Assembly: GCF_900625095.1 (NCBI RefSeq)
Contig: NZ_LR130760.1
Span: forward strand, 1,391,665 to 1,455,664
Length of the DNA: 64,000 nucleotides
Source of the DNA: Acinetobacter ihumii
GTDB taxonomy: Bacteria > Pseudomonadota > Gammaproteobacteria > Pseudomonadales > Moraxellaceae
Reading direction: 5' to 3'
A program made the translations under genes and the position numbers. Under the pieces are notes generated by a model, which did not search any database, was not told the origin of the DNA, and saw only the letters and a list, made by a program, of their open reading frames with translations. The number at the start of each line of letters is the position of its first letter. Position 1 is the first letter of the stretch. This document shows, one piece after another, positions 59,067 to 64,000 of the stretch.

Positions 59067-61502
59067 CTATTTTTTCAATTTATACGCAATGACATAATCA
59101 CCAACAGGGGTTTTCATAAAATGATGCCCACCGGCCATGATCACAATATATTGCTCTCCATTGACTGCATAAGTCATAGGTGTTGCCTGACCTCCAGCAG
59201 GTAAATTCGCAGTCCAAACTAATTTACCTGTACGATTATCTAGGGCATGCAATTTATTATCCGTTGCAGCCGCCACAAAGGTTAAACCACCTGCCGTAAT
59301 AATTGGACCACCATTGTTTGGCGTACCAATATTAATTGGCAAATAAGTCGGTAAACCAAACGGACCATTGTGTTCTGCACTTCCAAATGGATGTTGCCAG
59401 AGCACTTTTTTACGATTTAAATCAATTGCGGTAATCATGCCATAAGGCGGCTCATTACACAGTACCTGTGAAATTGGCGCATAAAATGGTGAAACGTTTA
59501 TTCCATAAGGGGTATCAGCCATTGCACCATTGCCTTCTGCACCGCCGCCACCTGCTTTATAATGTGGATCATCGATTGATTTTAAGCCCTGTTTATTGGC
59601 TTCTGTACGAGTCACTAATTTGTCGTACATAGGCGTTACATTCCAGTTTGCAATCATCAAGCCAGTATTAGGATTTACTGCGACACTTCCCCAATCACTT
59701 CCGCCGTTATAACCCGGAAACTCAATCCAAGGTTTGTCAATACTCGGTGGTGTAAATTCTCCAAGATAATTTGCCTGCTTAAACTTAATTCGACAGAGCA
59801 TCTGATCAATCGGTGAAATACCCCACATGGTTTTTTCCAACAAATCAGGTAAACCTAAACGTGGGATATCAACAGACCATGGTTGGGTTTTAGCACGTGG
59901 ATCATTGGGGACAGCATGATACTTCACAGCATCGCTTGGTACTGGTGCTGGTCGTTCTTCAACTTTACTCAGTGCTTGACCAGTTGCACGATTAAGAATA
60001 AAGGTCTGACCACGTTTGGTCGGCATGATCAATGCAGGAACTTTTTTTCCAGTAGCGTCTGGATAATCCACCAGTGTTGGCTGTGAACCAATATCATAGT
60101 CCCAAACATCTTTATGTGCGGTCTGGAACACCCATTTTTCATGCCCTGTATTTACGTCAAGCGCGACAACCGCAGACGAGACCCGATTTTCATTGGCACT
60201 GCGCATGGCACTATAATAGTCTGCGGCAGAGTTACCCGTTGGGACGTAAACCAATCCTAATTTTTCATCACCAATCATGGCTGCCCATGAGTTTGGTGTA
60301 CCACGGCTGTATTGTTCGCCAGGTTTAGGCTCGGTGGTTATATTTGGACGGTTTACATCCCACGCCCATTTAAACTGACCTGTATCAGCATCATAACCAC
60401 GAATTACACCAGAAGGTGCCCAGCGACGTTGTCCATCAAGTACCTGATGATTCACCACAATTACACCATTTACAATTGGTACTGGTGCAGTGACTGCAAG
60501 TTGTCCCGGTACCCATTTGCCAATACCCGTAGACAAATCGGTTTGACCATGCTGACCGAAATTTTCACATGACTGACCTGTATCAGCGTCAACAGCCAGT
60601 AAACGCATATCCAGCGTACCGACTATAATTTTGTTATGACAGGCTTGACCTTCAGGAATGGTTTTGGATTGATAAAAAGTAACGGCTTTACAGGCTGCGG
60701 TATATGGAATATTTTCATATTTCACACCCGATTTGTGTTCCCATATTTTTTTGCCTGAAATCGCATCTAATTTAATAATATTGTTGGTTGCACTACATAA
60801 ATAAACAGCGTTCCCGACTTTAATCGGGGTGGTTTCTGCTGCCCATTTATTGGTTTGACCCGCCTGAGGAACATCACCTGTTCGATAAGTCCATGCCACT
60901 TCAAGCTTATTGACATTCTCTGGCGTGATTTGATCGAGAGGAGAATAGCGTGTCGCATTTTCATCACGACCATAATATTGCCAGTCTGTATCAGGTTGAA
61001 GCTTGGAAGCATTGGATGAATGAGTCGCAATTGATTGTGCGGAAATTTCTTGCCCTGACACATAAGATGAATGTGGATAAAAAGCCAAACCACCCGCAAT
61101 AATAAAACACAGAACAATAAAACCAGTGAGGCTGTACGAAACTTTCTTACTGCTACCTGAGCCAATATTGGGCATGAGTAAACTCATAAAGAAGGAAAAA
61201 ACCGCCACAATCGCGAGTCGAGGAACCCATCCCCAATACCGTGTACCCGCTTCCCAGATCGTCCAAATAAGCGTATAAAAAAAGAAAAGCCAAAATAGCT
61301 TTACACCAAGTTGATGATTTTTAAATAAATACAAACTTGAAATAATTAATACGACGCCGCTAATAACGTAATACCATGAACCTCCTAAGTAAGCTAAATA
61401 AATACCGCCGATAAATAATGTAAGTGCAAATAGCAGTAAAACGAATGAAAAAACTTTTACTGAAATGCTACTTGTTTTTCTAGAGATGGAAGAATGAGCC
61501 AT
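59067..61502 (-). CDS. gcd: Membrane-bound PQQ-dependent glucose dehydrogenase
   Basis: Oxidises glucose to gluconolactone in the periplasm and feeds electrons to ubiquinone. 811 residues: five N-terminal transmembrane helices (about 15-145), then an eight-bladed PQQ propeller starting at DWQYYGRDENATRYSPLDQI. The repeats include GDVP...NKWAAETTP, VWDYDIGSQPTL, the lysine region MPTKRGQTFILNR and ending GGHHFMKTPVGDYVIAY. Length matches mGDH of Acinetobacter and E. coli. No pqq genes lie in this window. Confidence 0.96.
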   Translation of the reverse strand: MAHSSISRKTSSISVKVFSFVLLLFALTLFIGGIYLAYLGGSWYYVISGVVLIISSLYLFKNHQLGVKLFWLFFFYTLIWTIWEAGTRYWGWVPRLAIVAVFSFFMSLLMPNIGSGSSKKVSYSLTGFIVLCFIIAGGLAFYPHSSYVSGQEISAQSIATHSSNASKLQPDTDWQYYGRDENATRYSPLDQITPENVNKLEVAWTYRTGDVPQAGQTNKWAAETTPIKVGNAVYLCSATNNIIKLDAISGKKIWEHKSGVKYENIPYTAACKAVTFYQSKTIPEGQACHNKIIVGTLDMRLLAVDADTGQSCENFGQHGQTDLSTGIGKWVPGQLAVTAPVPIVNGVIVVNHQVLDGQRRWAPSGVIRGYDADTGQFKWAWDVNRPNITTEPKPGEQYSRGTPNSWAAMIGDEKLGLVYVPTGNSAADYYSAMRSANENRVSSAVVALDVNTGHEKWVFQTAHKDVWDYDIGSQPTLVDYPDATGKKVPALIMPTKRGQTFILNRATGQALSKVEERPAPVPSDAVKYHAVPNDPRAKTQPWSVDIPRLGLPDLLEKTMWGISPIDQMLCRIKFKQANYLGEFTPPSIDKPWIEFPGYNGGSDWGSVAVNPNTGLMIANWNVTPMYDKLVTRTEANKQGLKSIDDPHYKAGGGGAEGNGAMADTPYGINVSPFYAPISQVLCNEPPYGMITAIDLNRKKVLWQHPFGSAEHNGPFGLPTYLPINIGTPNNGGPIITAGGLTFVAAATDNKLHALDNRTGKLVWTANLPAGGQATPMTYAVNGEQYIVIMAGGHHFMKTPVGDYVIAYKLKK

Positions 61503-61708
61503 AGCTTTTAACCTTATTAATTTTAATTCGCATGGAATGGCTATTACATCATTTTAGTAAATATAAAAACGATCATCATATTGTTTGTGATATGTTGTTT
61601 GAAACTTAAAGTAATCTTAATTTTTAACTGTATATTTATTATGAGATTATCTAAAAAGTAGTATTTTAAAACAATCCTAAGCATTCTTACAAAATTCTGG
61701 CTATCCAA

Positions 61709-61740
61709 ATAAAAAGGACCGTAAATGATTTACGGTCCTT
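61709..61740 (-). terminator. Terminator of groESL
   Basis: Perfect 12-bp stem AAGGACCGTAAA / TTTACGGTCCTT with a 3-base loop, followed on the minus strand by TTTATTTGG. Lies 24 bp past the groEL stop. Confidence 0.9.
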
Positions 61741-61764
61741 CATCATTTAACTTCAAAAAGCAGC

Positions 61765-63402
<1,638 letters not shown>

Positions 63403-63460
63403 TTACTCCAAATTTTATATCTATGCTTGATCTGAGTTATCAATGAGTTAAAGTGAAAGA

Positions 63461-63751
63461 TTAGCCTTCAAGAACAGCTAAAATGTCAGATTCTTTCATG
63501 ATTAAGAATTCGTCGCCATTTACTTTTACAGTTGTGCCTGCATAAGTACCAAATAACACTTTATCGCCAACTTTAACGTCTAATGCACGTACGCCATTGT
63601 CCGTAATTTGACCATTTCCTACTGCAATCACTTCACCCTGAGCAGGTTTTTCAGCAGCAGAACCTGGCAATAAAATTCCGCCAGCCGTTTTTGTTTCTTC
63701 TTCAACACGACGAATTACGACACGGTCATGTAATGGACGAATGTTGCTCAT
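63461..63751 (-). CDS. groES: Co-chaperonin GroES
   Basis: The heptameric lid of GroEL. 96 residues from the ATG at 63751 ([15 protein letters not shown]), which has GGAG seven bases upstream; the frame's earlier ATG at 63763 lies on that ribosome site. The mobile loop [14 protein letters not shown] is intact. Confidence 0.98.
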   Translation of the reverse strand: MSNIRPLHDRVVIRRVEEETKTAGGILLPGSAAEKPAQGEVIAVGNGQITDNGVRALDVKVGDKVLFGTYAGTTVKVNGDEFLIMKESDILAVLEG

Positions 63752-63846
63752 AAATAGCTCCACCAGATTAAGTCTATGATTTGATAAATGATGCTTGCCG
63801 TCATTATTGCTTTAGCAAGTATCAAAATGAATTTGATGACACTTTT

Positions 63847-63872
63847 GTGGGGATGGAAAAAAACGCTTCAAG
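63847..63872 (-). promoter_or_regulatory. Sigma-32 (heat-shock) promoter of groESL
   Basis: Minus strand CTTGAAG (63872-63866), 13-bp spacer, CCCCAC (63852-63847), close to the RpoH consensus CTTGAAA-N13-CCCCAT. It lies 96 bp before the groES start. Confidence 0.85.
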
Positions 63873-63918
63873 GGGAAAAATCAAAATAAATGCAGTTTTT
63901 TGTATTTTTTTTAATCAC

Positions 63919-64000
63919 TCAAGCATCTTTATGGTGTTTTAGTACCGAATCCATATGCAAAACAAAAGATTGAGTTTCTTCATCGAACCAATAATGCTGC
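63919..64000 (-). CDS. 3' end of an unidentified gene (partial)
   Basis: The minus strand from the window edge reads QHYWFDEETQSFVLHMDSVL and seven more residues (KHHKDA plus stop at 63919-63921). The composition is protein-like and a stop ends it before the groES promoter. Too short to identify; a continuation beyond 64000 is expected. Confidence 0.55.
   Translation of the reverse strand, partial: QHYWFDEETQSFVLHMDSVLKHHKDA

Overview
The window is about 64 kb of a low-GC gammaproteobacterial chromosome and reads as Acinetobacter. The signs are: the gene set and spelling of hemE, greB, ttcA, htpX, gcd (membrane PQQ glucose dehydrogenase) and groESL; a seven-gene siderophore operon with the layout of the acinetoferrin cluster known from A. 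haemolyticus; and a type I-F CRISPR repeat of the kind called I-Fb in Acinetobacter. I cannot fix the species.

Layout. 1-4.3 kb: housekeeping genes (hemE, a periplasmic L,D-transpeptidase, a pirin, a GNAT acetyltransferase). 4.35-12.55 kb: a very large CRISPR array of 137 repeats and 136 spacers, read on the minus strand, with the decayed repeat at 4353 and the leader at 12553-12684. 12.7-22.6 kb: a complete type I-F cas locus on the minus strand, in transcription order cas1, cas2-3, a 1.3-kb island, csy1, csy2, csy3, csy4 (cas6f). The genes run toward the leader end of the array.

The most interesting part is the island between csy1 and cas2-3 (16.8-18.05 kb). It holds what looks like a CreTA module, a CRISPR-regulated RNA toxin-antitoxin that guards the Cas genes. 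A degenerate repeat with an intact 5-bp hairpin and a CTTAGAAA handle (17085-17112) is followed by a pseudo-spacer. Its first 11 bases match, with one mismatch at the tolerated position 6, a site preceded by a CC PAM. That site lies just downstream of a divergent promoter, which drives an 11-codon ORF with a very strong Shine-Dalgarno and tandem AGA codons. Beside it is a second, protein-coding toxin-antitoxin-like pair (17476-18047).

22.8-29.2 kb: a KefB/C-type cation/proton antiporter, a small secreted protein, and a pqiA-pqiA-pqiB-pqiC lipid-transport operon. 29.3-39.0 kb: the hydroxamate siderophore operon (two NIS synthetases, N-hydroxylase, acyltransferase, small unknown protein, MFS carrier, TonB receptor) behind a near-consensus Fur box. 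39.8-46.6 kb: a group that reads as ethanolamine use by phosphorylation followed by phospho-lyase cleavage (permease, APH-fold kinase, lipoprotein HAD phosphatase, AraC regulator, class-III PLP enzyme).

46.9-64 kb: an IS3 remnant, tRNA-Ser(TGA), greB, two lytic transglycosylases, an SCP2 protein, ttcA, a cluster of four DnaA-box-like sites, htpX, a DUF4112 protein, mgtE, an RND pump without partner genes, gcd, and groES-groEL behind a sigma-32 type promoter. The last 82 bases hold the 3' end of an unidentified gene.
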